IMG/VR virus record: IMGVR_UViG_3300037993_000184
Coordinates: 1-24,472 of that record
DNA length: 24,472 nucleotides
DNA from: a virus
Strand: one strand, 5' to 3'
A program made the position numbers and the translations under genes. The notes beneath the pieces were generated by a model. It was not told the origin of the DNA. It saw only the letters and a list, made by a program, of their open reading frames with translations, and did not search any database. How positions within the stretch are numbered: the first letter of the stretch is position 1; each line of letters opens with the position of its first letter. Shown in pieces: positions 6,441-13,630 of the stretch.

Positions 6441-6677
6441 ATGATCTCAGATGGTCAAGAAAAAGCGCTGAAACAAATTCTCTTGAATTACGCCAACGAC
6501 GATAACGCTTCCACCTTCGAGGCAATTAAGGCTATTACGGCTGTTCTTGGTTGCGATGGCGGAGAAACCCTCCGCGACCGGTTTGCGATGGCGGCGCTGT
6601 TGGTCGAAAAATGGGCAGACGAAATCGAGGCGGCATTGAAACGTAAGGATTCACAAATTACAAAGGGGAAGCAATGA
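6441..6677 (+). CDS. 78-aa helical protein of unknown function
   Basis: The product begins MISDGQEKALKQILLNYAND and is predicted to be mainly helical with a Lys-rich tail. An SD (AGGAGA) lies 7 bases before ATG 6441. The stop overlaps the next start (ATGA at 6674-6677). No family is recognised; its place between two small conserved phage genes suggests an early accessory role. Confidence 0.65.
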   Translation: MISDGQEKALKQILLNYANDDNASTFEAIKAITAVLGCDGGETLRDRFAMAALLVEKWADEIEAALKRKDSQITKGKQ

Positions 6678-6892
6678 AGATTGAACACGGCATACCGATA
6701 CCACCCGAAAAAGCAGTCCCACTGGAGGTTACGTTTCCTGAACTGCTCGTACTTGAAGTTGGGGATTCGTTTGTGATTCCAAATCGAAAATTTCCTACCT
6801 ATACAGAGTTTGCATTGTGGGGTGCGAAGCACGGGCAGCACCATGAAATCCGCCAGATCGAAGGGGATTTCAGAGTTTGGAGGACGCTATGA
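6674..6892 (+). CDS. Small KIExGIPIPP / GDSFxIP phage protein
   Basis: The 72 residues begin MKIEHGIPIPPEKAVPLEV and contain VGDSFVIP and a C-terminal EGDFRVWRTL. Small phage and bacterial proteins with a KIExGIPIPP start, a VGDSFxxP motif and a final VRVWR recur widely (DUF7303-like); their function is not known. It overlaps genes on both sides, ATGA in each case. Confidence 0.7.
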   Translation: MKIEHGIPIPPEKAVPLEVTFPELLVLEVGDSFVIPNRKFPTYTEFALWGAKHGQHHEIRQIEGDFRVWRTL

Positions 6893-7608
6893 AAGGATCA
6901 GGAACCATGAACGATGAACTTAGAATCAGGGACCGCAAGCCGATCCGTTGTTGTGAACGTGATGACGACGGCGACGGCAATTGCCCGATCCATTCAGCGC
7001 CGGGAGTATTCAGGAACCCGGCATTTAATCGTGGCAAGGCGGATGTGCTGGTGCCAGTGGAGATGATGACCGCTTTTGCAAACGCGATGCAATCGCGGTT
7101 CGGAAGTGTTCCCGGTGGATGCGCTGTTGGCGTCGCCGCCGTTCTGTGCTGGCAGCGGGATAACAGCCGTGCGCCAAATGACCGGGAGTTTGGCGAAATG
7201 ATTAAGATTTGCCATGATGCTGATCCTCATAAATGGGAGGCTATGCGCGAGTGGGACCGCGCCATTATTCTGTGCAGTGAATGGATGCGTCATGCTTACG
7301 AAGCGCCACCAAAGCCGGAGCCTCACGCCTACGCCGCACCACCGTTCATTAGGGATGCTGGTCTGCTGGCCGGTGAAGGGCTGTTCTCATCGAGAGGTAA
7401 ACCTGTCGCTATCTGGAACGGCGATGGCCTGATTCCATGGCCGCGAGGCAAAGCGGAGCCAGAAGTGCCAGCGGAAATCAAGGACCTGCTCTACACAAAC
7501 GCCTACCCCTGCGAAATTTCAGCCGAACAAGCTGATGTTAATATGGAAGCCGCTAACCAAAGAATACTCGAAGCCTACCGTCGCGGCCTAAAAGAAGGTG
7601 AGAAATGA
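6889..7608 (+). CDS. Uncharacterised protein A of a related pair
   Basis: ATG 6889 overlaps the previous stop and follows GGAGG by 5 bases, giving 239 residues; ATG 6907 is an alternative. The N terminus has RCCERDDDGDGNCPIH, a possible metal site. A mid-segment with LCWQRDN and the C-terminal segment EVPAEIKDLLY...NQRILEAYRRGLKEG match the next gene, suggesting that the two share an ancestor. No function is recognised. Confidence 0.65.
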   Translation: MKGSGTMNDELRIRDRKPIRCCERDDDGDGNCPIHSAPGVFRNPAFNRGKADVLVPVEMMTAFANAMQSRFGSVPGGCAVGVAAVLCWQRDNSRAPNDREFGEMIKICHDADPHKWEAMREWDRAIILCSEWMRHAYEAPPKPEPHAYAAPPFIRDAGLLAGEGLFSSRGKPVAIWNGDGLIPWPRGKAEPEVPAEIKDLLYTNAYPCEISAEQADVNMEAANQRILEAYRRGLKEGEK

Positions 7609-8042
7609 GTGAGATCAAGGTTCCAGAAGGGATGCTGGAAGCGGCACAACATATTAGCGTGCATCCACTTCATACTTTAAAAATTATCCAAGCCGCCCTG
7701 CGCTGGCAGCGGACTGATTGGCTAACGGCACCAAATGCAGAGAGAATGCCTGAGCCATGGTATTCAAACAGTCGAAAGAAGTGGGAGAAATTTCACTCGC
7801 AGTGGAAGCGTGTTGACGACATTGATTTTGTTGATCTCTTGATTTTCTTTGTTACGCGCTACTTGGAGCGGTACGACGCCCTGCCGGAGCCGGAAGTGCC
7901 GGAGGCGATCAAGGATTTACAATTTGCCGACATTCCCAGTCAGCGCCTCTATACGATTTCGCAGGAATTAGCCAACGAACGCATCCTCGAAGCCTACCGC
8001 CGTGGCTTTGGAAGCAACCGTCAAGCACAGAAAGAAACGTGA
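7605..8042 (+). CDS. Uncharacterised protein B of a related pair
   Basis: The start overlaps the previous stop (ATGA at 7605-7608). The 145 residues share with the preceding protein a VPEGMLEAA..ALRWQRTDW segment and the C-terminal EVPEAIKDLQF...NERILEAYRRG segment. It probably arose by duplication and divergence. No catalytic motif is visible. It is the last gene of the operon, followed by a separate promoter at 8062. Confidence 0.7.
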   Translation: MSEIKVPEGMLEAAQHISVHPLHTLKIIQAALRWQRTDWLTAPNAERMPEPWYSNSRKKWEKFHSQWKRVDDIDFVDLLIFFVTRYLERYDALPEPEVPEAIKDLQFADIPSQRLYTISQELANERILEAYRRGFGSNRQAQKET

Positions 8043-8061
8043 GCATCCAAAAGGAAATCCC

Positions 8062-8090
8062 TTGACAAAGCGCAGTTTTCCGCTATTGTT
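8062..8090 (+). promoter_or_regulatory. Promoter of the small HTH gene
   Basis: TTGACA (8062-8067) with AAA following, as at the other TTGACAAA promoters, then TATTGT (8084-8089, 16-base spacer) as the best -10 (4 of 6). The spacer contains a GCGCAG element at 8070-8075. The transcript would begin about 17 bases before ATG 8114. Confidence 0.55.
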
Positions 8091-8113
8091 GGTTTGAGTG
8101 GAGACGTGGACCC

Positions 8114-8350
8114 ATGGCACGGACAGCCGTAAAACTCACCGAGGAAGACCTTCTCGAACGCAACGATCTAGCGCAAAAAGTGAAAAACTTTATGCGCGAT
8201 AACTTATTTACAGAAAAGAAGTTAGGAGATATTGTTGGCGTGTCTCGCAGAACCATCCAGATGATAAAAGCCGCCAACGTCACTCCGCATCCGGGAACGC
8301 TCCACAAGCTCGAAACATTATTTTTGCGGTACAAGCGAGAAGGTAAGTGA
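8114..8350 (+). CDS. Small XRE-like HTH regulator
   Basis: A 78-residue protein with a helix-turn-helix region (KLGDIVGVSRRTIQMIKAAN) followed by HPGTLHKLETLFLRYKREG, typical of Cro/C1 or XRE regulators. The N terminus is MARTAVKLTEEDLLERNDL. It has its own promoter, so it may be a transcription switch, possibly acting on the palindromes at 1867-1903, though no binding evidence is present. A weak GTGGAG ribosome site precedes ATG 8114. Confidence 0.8.
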   Translation: MARTAVKLTEEDLLERNDLAQKVKNFMRDNLFTEKKLGDIVGVSRRTIQMIKAANVTPHPGTLHKLETLFLRYKREGK

Positions 8351-8381
8351 ATTATGCGCTAGGATTTAAGCAGCCGGGAGA

Positions 8382-8876
8382 GTGAACGACGTGTTCGAAG
8401 ATAAAAAGATTCTCGAAGTTCTGAAAGAGATTCTCGATGTGGTGCGCGCGATTCAGCGCGAACTAAAACCTAGACCTCTCACCGCTGCTGTCGCAGTTCT
8501 TTTCTCAGGAGATTTCCAAATGGCAAACAACGTTCTGGTCTTCAATGTAGGCCAAACTTCGCAGGCGTCCATCGTGCCTTTGCTGGCCGATGGCGTCACC
8601 CCTAGCGGCGGCGCGCTTTCAAACGTCGCTTACAACTTCTCCGATCCCTCGGCGACTGTGGTTTTGAATTCTGACGGCGTTACGGCCACCTGTACCGGCG
8701 TTGCAGCATCTTCTGGAGCGGTCGGCGGCACAGCCACCTGCACCGTAACAGATACGGACGGCGCAGTTTCCACGTGGTCGCAGGGATTCACGATCACCAC
8801 GAACGCTCCTCCGCCTCCTCCGCCTTCGCAATTAACGCAGAGCGTGGCCGTGCAATTCAGCGCGCCTACGCCTTAA
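8382..8876 (+). CDS. Ig-like virion protein with possible internal start
   Basis: From GTG 8382 (SD GGGAG) the protein has 164 residues: a short charged helix (about 1-33) and then a beta-rich region with VTPSGGALSNVAYNF and GGTATCTVTDTDGAVST, typical of bacterial Ig-like phage decoration or tail domains. It ends with a Pro-rich stretch. An in-frame ATG at 8520 has a better SD (AGGAG) and would give a 118-residue form without the helix, so two products are possible. A virion surface role is inferred from the fold only. Confidence 0.65.
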   Translation: MNDVFEDKKILEVLKEILDVVRAIQRELKPRPLTAAVAVLFSGDFQMANNVLVFNVGQTSQASIVPLLADGVTPSGGALSNVAYNFSDPSATVVLNSDGVTATCTGVAASSGAVGGTATCTVTDTDGAVSTWSQGFTITTNAPPPPPPSQLTQSVAVQFSAPTP

Positions 8877-8917
8877 TTGGCGTTCGCTACCCGTAGTGCT
8901 CTTGCAACCGGGAGTCG

Positions 8918-8954
8918 CAGACCGCGAAGCCGTGGAAGGTGGAGTCGCGGTCTG
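8918..8954 (+). terminator. Terminator-like hairpin
   Basis: CAGACCGCGA (8918-8927) and TCGCGGTCTG (8945-8954) are a perfect 10-bp inverted repeat with a 17-base loop, followed only by TTTCC. The short T run makes it a weak terminator; it could instead be an RNA processing or stability element. Confidence 0.45.
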
Positions 8955-8974
8955 TTTCCTGCTTGGAGATTGAC

Positions 8975-9304
8975 ATGAAGGCACACACATTACCGTTTAT
9001 TTTTCTGCTCTTGGCCGTTCACATCCCACTGGTGCGCTGCCAGCAACCATCCGCCCCGCCTCCATCGGCACAACCACCGCAGTTGAGCGAGCTTGAGCAA
9101 GCAAACCTTAAAATTCTCCAATTGGAGATCAACGACATCAACCGGGATATTAGAGACTACACGGCGCTATTTGATGCTGCGCACCCCGGCTGGTCAATCA
9201 ATGTGATGAACGGGCAGATATTTCCAAAGCCCGCAACGGCTGTAGTTAAACCAAAAGCGTCTACGCCCGTCCCAGCTAAACCAGACGAGACGCCAAAGAA
9301 GTGA
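8975..9304 (+). CDS. Exported coiled-coil protein
   Basis: The 109 residues begin with a signal-peptide-like MKAHTLPFIFLLLAVHIPL, then VRCQQ. The preceding LVRC is not a good lipobox, so simple secretion is as likely as lipidation. A Pro-rich linker, a coiled coil (QLSELEQANLKILQLEIND) and a Pro/Lys tail follow. ATG 8975 is preferred to the frame extension at 8939 because TTGGAGA precedes it. A spanin-like or envelope-associated role is possible but unproven. The stop overlaps the next GTG start. Confidence 0.65.
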   Translation: MKAHTLPFIFLLLAVHIPLVRCQQPSAPPPSAQPPQLSELEQANLKILQLEINDINRDIRDYTALFDAAHPGWSINVMNGQIFPKPATAVVKPKASTPVPAKPDETPKK

Positions 9305-9966
9305 AGAGTAAAACGCCAAATCCGATGCCGGTCCCTCGACCCATTGTGGACAGAAAGACAGATGCCCTGCTACGATTGAAAATCAAACCTGAACAACTAG
9401 AAACAGCGCCCTCTGTAACAAAATTGTTCAAAAGTGCCTACGGCGGTAAGCGACTGGTCATGGAAGGGATGCGCTTCGCCGCCAATGACGAAGTTATAGC
9501 GGCGTTCCTTAAAAAGTACGATTCGATGCCCTCAAGTGACAGGAAAAATGTTTCATGGGAAGCCATTGCTATTGCTGCCGGAGTGAACTTGAATCACTTC
9601 GCAGGCTCTGCAATGCTTGCTACGGCATCGTACTGCGCAAACAAAAGCAGACTCATTGTGGCTACAAACCATCCTGAGATCACAAAAAAGAGAGTCGAAT
9701 ACGCCCTGCTTCCGGGCGGAGAAAAGGATCGCTACGCGCTCGACGTGATGGCTGGAGCGATACCCTCAGCTAAAGGACCAACATTTATTGGCAAGGCAAT
9801 ATTCGGCTCCAGTGATGGAGGGGCACGGAAGAAAGAGGACGAAGACGAACCCATCGACCAGACAGCCATTTTTGGAGTGGAGGGCGATCTCGATGAACTT
9901 TTCCCTTCTACGAGCGCGACACAGGATAAGCTAGTCCCGATAAGGCAAAGGCTGTTGGAAAAATAG
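9301..9966 (+). CDS. Candidate small terminase subunit
   Basis: A GTG start at 9301 overlaps the preceding TGA; the 221 residues sit directly upstream of the large terminase with a 10-base gap. A helical segment (SWEAIAIAAGVNLNHFAG) could be a DNA-binding module, and the C terminus is acidic (KKEDEDEP). Small terminases recognise packaging sites and load the large subunit. No family motif is certain, so the assignment rests mainly on position and on the absence of another candidate. Confidence 0.5.
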   Translation: MKSKTPNPMPVPRPIVDRKTDALLRLKIKPEQLETAPSVTKLFKSAYGGKRLVMEGMRFAANDEVIAAFLKKYDSMPSSDRKNVSWEAIAIAAGVNLNHFAGSAMLATASYCANKSRLIVATNHPEITKKRVEYALLPGGEKDRYALDVMAGAIPSAKGPTFIGKAIFGSSDGGARKKEDEDEPIDQTAIFGVEGDLDELFPSTSATQDKLVPIRQRLLEK

Positions 9967-9976
9967 GCATCATACC

Positions 9977-12142
9977 TTGTACTCCGAGAGAATCGTACTC
10001 GCTAATTTAGATGAATTCGCTTCCCGTAACGCTTGGATGCCCACGCGGCATACCTTTGGCGAGGTACAGGATTTTACTGAGTACATCAATAAGATCGTCA
10101 AGCCAGTAGAAGCGAACTCCAAAAATACCTATTACAGCCTCGTACATCCCATAACTGAAAAACGGAAGCAGGAAATCTTTCGCTGGATTGAGAACGAGCA
10201 GGTTTTGTCCGGCCTCGATTATCGATACTGGCGCGATAATTACGCCTACATCATTAACGAAGGCGGGGTGGAAGTTAAGTTCAAGAACAGGCGTTCGCAG
10301 GACGTGTTTGATTCGGTCGTGGCTGACCTAGAAGAGCAACAGGCAGGTATACAGGTCCTAACGTTGAAGGCCCGGCAGGTCGGAATCACAACTTTAGTAT
10401 CGTTGATGTTCATCCATAGGATGATGTTTATCCCCAACACACTCGCAGACATGGCCTCGGTCCAGAAAACGAAATCAGATGAGATCGAAGTTAAATTCAA
10501 CACAGCCTACGAGAAGTGCCCGTTCTGGTTGCGACCGGGAAGGATGCCGAAAAGAAGTTTCACAAACGGCTCACGGTTGATGATCGAATCAGGTATGCAG
10601 CCAAAAGGAATCGCACAAGGCCAGACTCCCACGTGTATCTTAATAAGCGAAATCGGCTTGATTCCAAATCCTCACAACGTGATCGAAGAGGGCCTTCTTC
10701 CCGCTACGCACTCAACCAAAAATATGTTCATGGTCTTTGAGGGGACAGGATCGGGAAATGTAGGCTGGTTCCCTGATTTCTGGCGCGACTCAAAGAAGAA
10801 CTGGCCTCTAGGTCTTGCCAGAATGTGTCCCATATTTATATCGTGGCCACTGGCAACCGATCTTTATCCGCAGGCCGACTGGCTTCGTCAGCACCCCGTT
10901 CCAGTCAATTTCTATGAGAAGCGACTAGATGCGACGCGAGTTCACATCACACGATGCGAATCGTACATCCGCAATACCCCATATTTAGCAAAGGTCGTTG
11001 GATCGAACTACAGAGTTCCCATCGAGCAACAGTGGTTTTGGGAGTTCGAATTTCGTCAAGCGAAGGAGCGTCACGCTCTGCATCAGCACGCTGCGCGCCT
11101 TCCAGCAGACGACTTCGAAGCGCTCACCGGAGAACATGATAGCGTCTTCGATCAAGAGACGATCATGGAGCTTGAAGACGATATTTATGAAATCAGGACA
11201 GATGGAATAAGGGAACGCAGGAATCCGGTGGAAGTATTTGCGATCAAAGGTCACTCGATTGAGGAACATCTTTACCCGCAGGATGACGACCCGCGAATCG
11301 ACAACAGCAAGCCGAGGATTCACATTACACAGGTCAACCACCGTGACGAGCGGTATGATTGGACTTTGATTCCGATGCTCCCAATCGATGAGGACATCGA
11401 AACAGAAACACTCGATCTATTGCTGGTCTACGAGCGGCCACGAAAGGGCAATATTTATAGCTGCGGGGTAGATACAGCGCACGGACTGGGAAAAGAAGAT
11501 GAAGATCGATTCTGCGCGTCAATGGCGAAGGTGGCCACTGGATCGGGCTGCGATTCCCAAGTTTGTGAATATACTTCAAATCGCTTGTCCCCCGCTGCCT
11601 CTGTGCCAATTCTCGCTGCGATGGGAACATGGTACGGGCAAGTATCCAAGCACTATCGCGGCGTAAAATATTCCATCGAGCAGGTTGAAGGACCGGGTGA
11701 TACCTGCCAGAACCAATTAAAGATCATGGGTTTCAACTGGCATCACATTCCCGGCAGACTCGACGGCAAGAAAATTAAAGACGAGAACAAGCACCGGGAA
11801 GGCTGGTACTCGAATAGGACTACGGTGCCGATTCTCATGGACCGTTTTGTGGAAGCTGTGAACGGAGGATGGTATGTCCCGGCGTCAAAGTGGCTGATCG
11901 AAGAATTAAAGACTCTGGAGCGGCGTGTTGTAGAGGGGGGACGCGACAAGATGGTACATCAGCAAAACAAGCATGACGATAGAGTAAGGGCAGCGGCGCA
12001 AAGTTTTTTGAATATGCACACTTACGACGATTTAGCCCAAAGATCACAGCGCAGGTATGCGGCTCCGGCTTCAAAAAAAATCGACCCAAATGAGGGAAGA
12101 TGTATGCTTAACGCGATCTCGGTTGGTATGGACGACGATTGA
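9977..12142 (+). CDS. terL: Terminase large subunit
   Basis: A 721-residue packaging motor. Residues 131-139 (KARQVGITT) match the Walker A of phage terminases, residues 220-225 (CILISE) fit Walker B with catalytic Glu, and 253-259 (VFEGTGS) resembles the coupling motif. The nuclease part follows: SCGVDTAHGLGKEDEDR (about 495-511), then IEQVEGPGD and a late HDDRVRAAA, all placing acidic residues for metal binding. The enzyme translocates DNA into the prohead and cuts it. The TTG start at 9977 is the first in the frame after a stop at 9941-9943 and has no clear SD; a later ATG at 10037 is an alternative. The protein is longer than many terminases. Confidence 0.9.
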   Translation: MYSERIVLANLDEFASRNAWMPTRHTFGEVQDFTEYINKIVKPVEANSKNTYYSLVHPITEKRKQEIFRWIENEQVLSGLDYRYWRDNYAYIINEGGVEVKFKNRRSQDVFDSVVADLEEQQAGIQVLTLKARQVGITTLVSLMFIHRMMFIPNTLADMASVQKTKSDEIEVKFNTAYEKCPFWLRPGRMPKRSFTNGSRLMIESGMQPKGIAQGQTPTCILISEIGLIPNPHNVIEEGLLPATHSTKNMFMVFEGTGSGNVGWFPDFWRDSKKNWPLGLARMCPIFISWPLATDLYPQADWLRQHPVPVNFYEKRLDATRVHITRCESYIRNTPYLAKVVGSNYRVPIEQQWFWEFEFRQAKERHALHQHAARLPADDFEALTGEHDSVFDQETIMELEDDIYEIRTDGIRERRNPVEVFAIKGHSIEEHLYPQDDDPRIDNSKPRIHITQVNHRDERYDWTLIPMLPIDEDIETETLDLLLVYERPRKGNIYSCGVDTAHGLGKEDEDRFCASMAKVATGSGCDSQVCEYTSNRLSPAASVPILAAMGTWYGQVSKHYRGVKYSIEQVEGPGDTCQNQLKIMGFNWHHIPGRLDGKKIKDENKHREGWYSNRTTVPILMDRFVEAVNGGWYVPASKWLIEELKTLERRVVEGGRDKMVHQQNKHDDRVRAAAQSFLNMHTYDDLAQRSQRRYAAPASKKIDPNEGRCMLNAISVGMDDD

Positions 12143-12151
12143 AAATAGCTC

Positions 12152-12180
12152 TTGCATTGTAGTGCTCTGTGCTGTATAAA
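12152..12180 (+). promoter_or_regulatory. Promoter giving a near-leaderless mRNA
   Basis: TTGCAT (12152-12157), a 17-base spacer and TATAAA (12175-12180). Only 6 bases separate the -10 from ATG 12187 and no SD is present, so the transcript should start at or next to the start codon. Confidence 0.65.
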
Positions 12181-12186
12181 CGCATT

Positions 12187-12354
12187 ATGGATCGTAAGCC
12201 AACATCATTCCGTCTGACTACGACAGCGATAAGGCTACTCGGCCTTTTAGCAGAATCTCTCGGCCTTTCGCAGGCGGGCGTTATCGAGACGGCCATTCGT
12301 GAGTTGGCAAAACAGAACCTACCTTCAGTGATTCCAACGGAGAGGCCGGAATGA
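12187..12354 (+). CDS. Ribbon-helix-helix regulator
   Basis: The 55 residues beginning MDRKPTSFRLTTTAIRLLGL have the RHH pattern: a short beta strand (TSFRL) then two helices (LAESLGLSQAGVIETAIREL). RHH proteins bind operators as dimers and often autoregulate a two-gene unit. The next gene starts within its stop (ATGA, 12351-12354), so the two are an operon. ATG 12187 is chosen over GTG 12169, which lies inside the promoter. Likely controls this operon, by inference. Confidence 0.8.
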   Translation: MDRKPTSFRLTTTAIRLLGLLAESLGLSQAGVIETAIRELAKQNLPSVIPTERPE

Positions 12355-12989
12355 AATCTAGTAATGCGATGGCAATTAGTGAACCAACTAACGGGGCAAA
12401 AGAGACAATCGAAATCGGGTTGCCGTACATCGTCCAAGTGACGATTGAGGGATCGTCCGATTTACTACTTCACGCCTGGAACGTAGAGGCTGTCGAAGCC
12501 AAAGGCGCAGCCAAGAAAGGCTCTGAAGCTAAAAAGACGGACAATTTAGAATCTTATGTTCTCCGCAACGAAGATGGTGTAATCTGTCTCCCGAGCGAGT
12601 ATCTTCGCATGAGCACCGTCAACGCCGCCAAATTTCGGCAGGACCCGCGCAGCCCACGGAAAAGCGCGATGGATTTGTACAAAGCGGCTCTGATTAGCCT
12701 CAAGCCCCTTGTTCCCATTACGACCGTTACGGGAGAAATACCAAAAATTTGGGATTACGAACATCGCTGCCGTGTACAGGTCCAGCGTAGCGGTATCACA
12801 CGGACGCGGCCTGCGTTTCGTGAAGGATGGAAGTGTACAGTCCCCCTGTTAGTGAGTCTCCCTGAATATATTTCGCCGCGCGAATTGAACGATTGTATAG
12901 CGGCGGCAGGAAGATTAACAGGAGTTGGCGATTTCAGACCGACGTATGGACGTTTTCAGGTTATCGGTTTTGAAATCCAAAAAGATTGA
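12351..12989 (+). CDS. Uncharacterised phage protein with RAMP-like glycine loop
   Basis: The 212 residues contain VQVTIEGSSDLLLHAWN (29-45), SEYLRMSTVNAAKF (82-95), an invariant-looking RTRPAFREGW (151-160) and a C-terminal AAGRLTGVGDFRPTYGRFQV (185-204). I know similar sequences as a recurrent, unnamed phage family but cannot give a database name. The last motif, GxGx6GRF, resembles the glycine-rich loop of RAMP-fold RNA-binding proteins (Cas5/6/7 type); this is a hypothesis, not a homology call. The gene is cotranscribed with the RHH regulator, and its stop codon lies in a hairpin leading into a pentanucleotide array. Confidence 0.65.
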   Translation: MKSSNAMAISEPTNGAKETIEIGLPYIVQVTIEGSSDLLLHAWNVEAVEAKGAAKKGSEAKKTDNLESYVLRNEDGVICLPSEYLRMSTVNAAKFRQDPRSPRKSAMDLYKAALISLKPLVPITTVTGEIPKIWDYEHRCRVQVQRSGITRTRPAFREGWKCTVPLLVSLPEYISPRELNDCIAAAGRLTGVGDFRPTYGRFQVIGFEIQKD

Positions 12990-13012
12990 CCCGTGCAGTA
13001 TGATGGGTCAAT
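12985..13012 (+). repeat. Hairpin spanning the stop codon before the array
   Basis: ATTGACCC (12985-12992) and GGGTCAAT (13005-13012) form a perfect 8-bp inverted repeat with a 12-base loop. The left arm includes the TGA of the preceding gene and the right arm ends 2 bases before the first array unit. No T tract follows, so it is not an ordinary terminator. Confidence 0.7.
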
Positions 13013-13014
13013 AT

Positions 13015-13114
13015 ATGGTCTGGCAAGGTCTGGTCCGATGTGGTTAGCTCCGGTTCGGCGTGGTGCGGTCGGGTATGCCTTGGTCAGGTAAGGTGAGATG
13101 CGGTATGGCGAGGT
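13015..13114 (+). repeat. NNGGY pentanucleotide array, 20 units
   Basis: Exactly 100 bases fall into 20 consecutive in-phase pentamers. Position 3 is G in all 20 and position 5 is T or C in all 20 (16 T, 4 C). Position 4 is G in 16 of 20. Positions 1 and 2 vary almost freely. Thirteen units read NNGGT and three NNGGC; the four deviants (units 5, 7, 13 and 17) change position 4 only, two to A and two to C. The period is not a multiple of 3 and no gene is read through it. Hairpins bound it: 12985-13012 before, and a 5-bp GATTC/GAATC stem (13123-13137) after. Confidence 0.9.
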
Positions 13115-13164
13115 CCCAAAAGGATTCTCAGTGAATCATAAACAAATTGAAAAGGAGAAACACA

Positions 13165-13626
13165 TTGACCAATCCCACAAATTTCACAAATCCTTTGAGC
13201 GGTTTTGAGGTTGTTGAGGATGTTCTATCCCAAATTCGTAAACGGCTTCACACTGATTGCTCCTTAAGGAAAGAAGACGGATATACAGGAGGTTACTCTG
13301 GCACTGTCAAGATCAAATTGAATCTGCACGCCGTCCGCATCGCTGAAGTCGAGATGGAGATTCCGATCACAACGGGCGTCAAAGCCCCCGGACCCGAAGC
13401 CTTTGCGCCAGAGGATGTGGTCGCGGTAGAGGTAGAGGATGAAATTGTGATTTCGCTGGAGCCAAACCTGAAAGCAGTTCGCGAGAGAACCGCCGAGAAT
13501 AACGCGGAACCTCTACAAGAAACCGAACCAACTCCAGAACCTGAACAGCCCGAAACAAGCATCAGTCAGAAGCGCCGCTACGAGCGCCAACAGGCGATGG
13601 CTGGCGCTGTGACCGATCAGGGATAA
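13165..13626 (+). CDS. Uncharacterised protein with acidic C terminus
   Basis: The TTG at 13165 lies 9 bases after AGGAG, whereas the upstream in-frame TTG 13147 contains that SD within its own codons, so 13165 is preferred. The 153 residues have a beta-rich middle (GTVKIKLNLHAVRIAEVEME) and an acidic Pro/Glu tail. No family is recognised. It follows the pentanucleotide array and may be expressed from the same transcript. Confidence 0.65.
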   Translation: MTNPTNFTNPLSGFEVVEDVLSQIRKRLHTDCSLRKEDGYTGGYSGTVKIKLNLHAVRIAEVEMEIPITTGVKAPGPEAFAPEDVVAVEVEDEIVISLEPNLKAVRERTAENNAEPLQETEPTPEPEQPETSISQKRRYERQQAMAGAVTDQG

Positions 13627-13630
13627 GCCA

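Noticed and set aside
13015-13114. CRISPR array or microsatellite slippage
   Set aside because: Units are 5 bases with no spacers, and positions 1-2 vary freely while the G and Y positions are held, unlike either.
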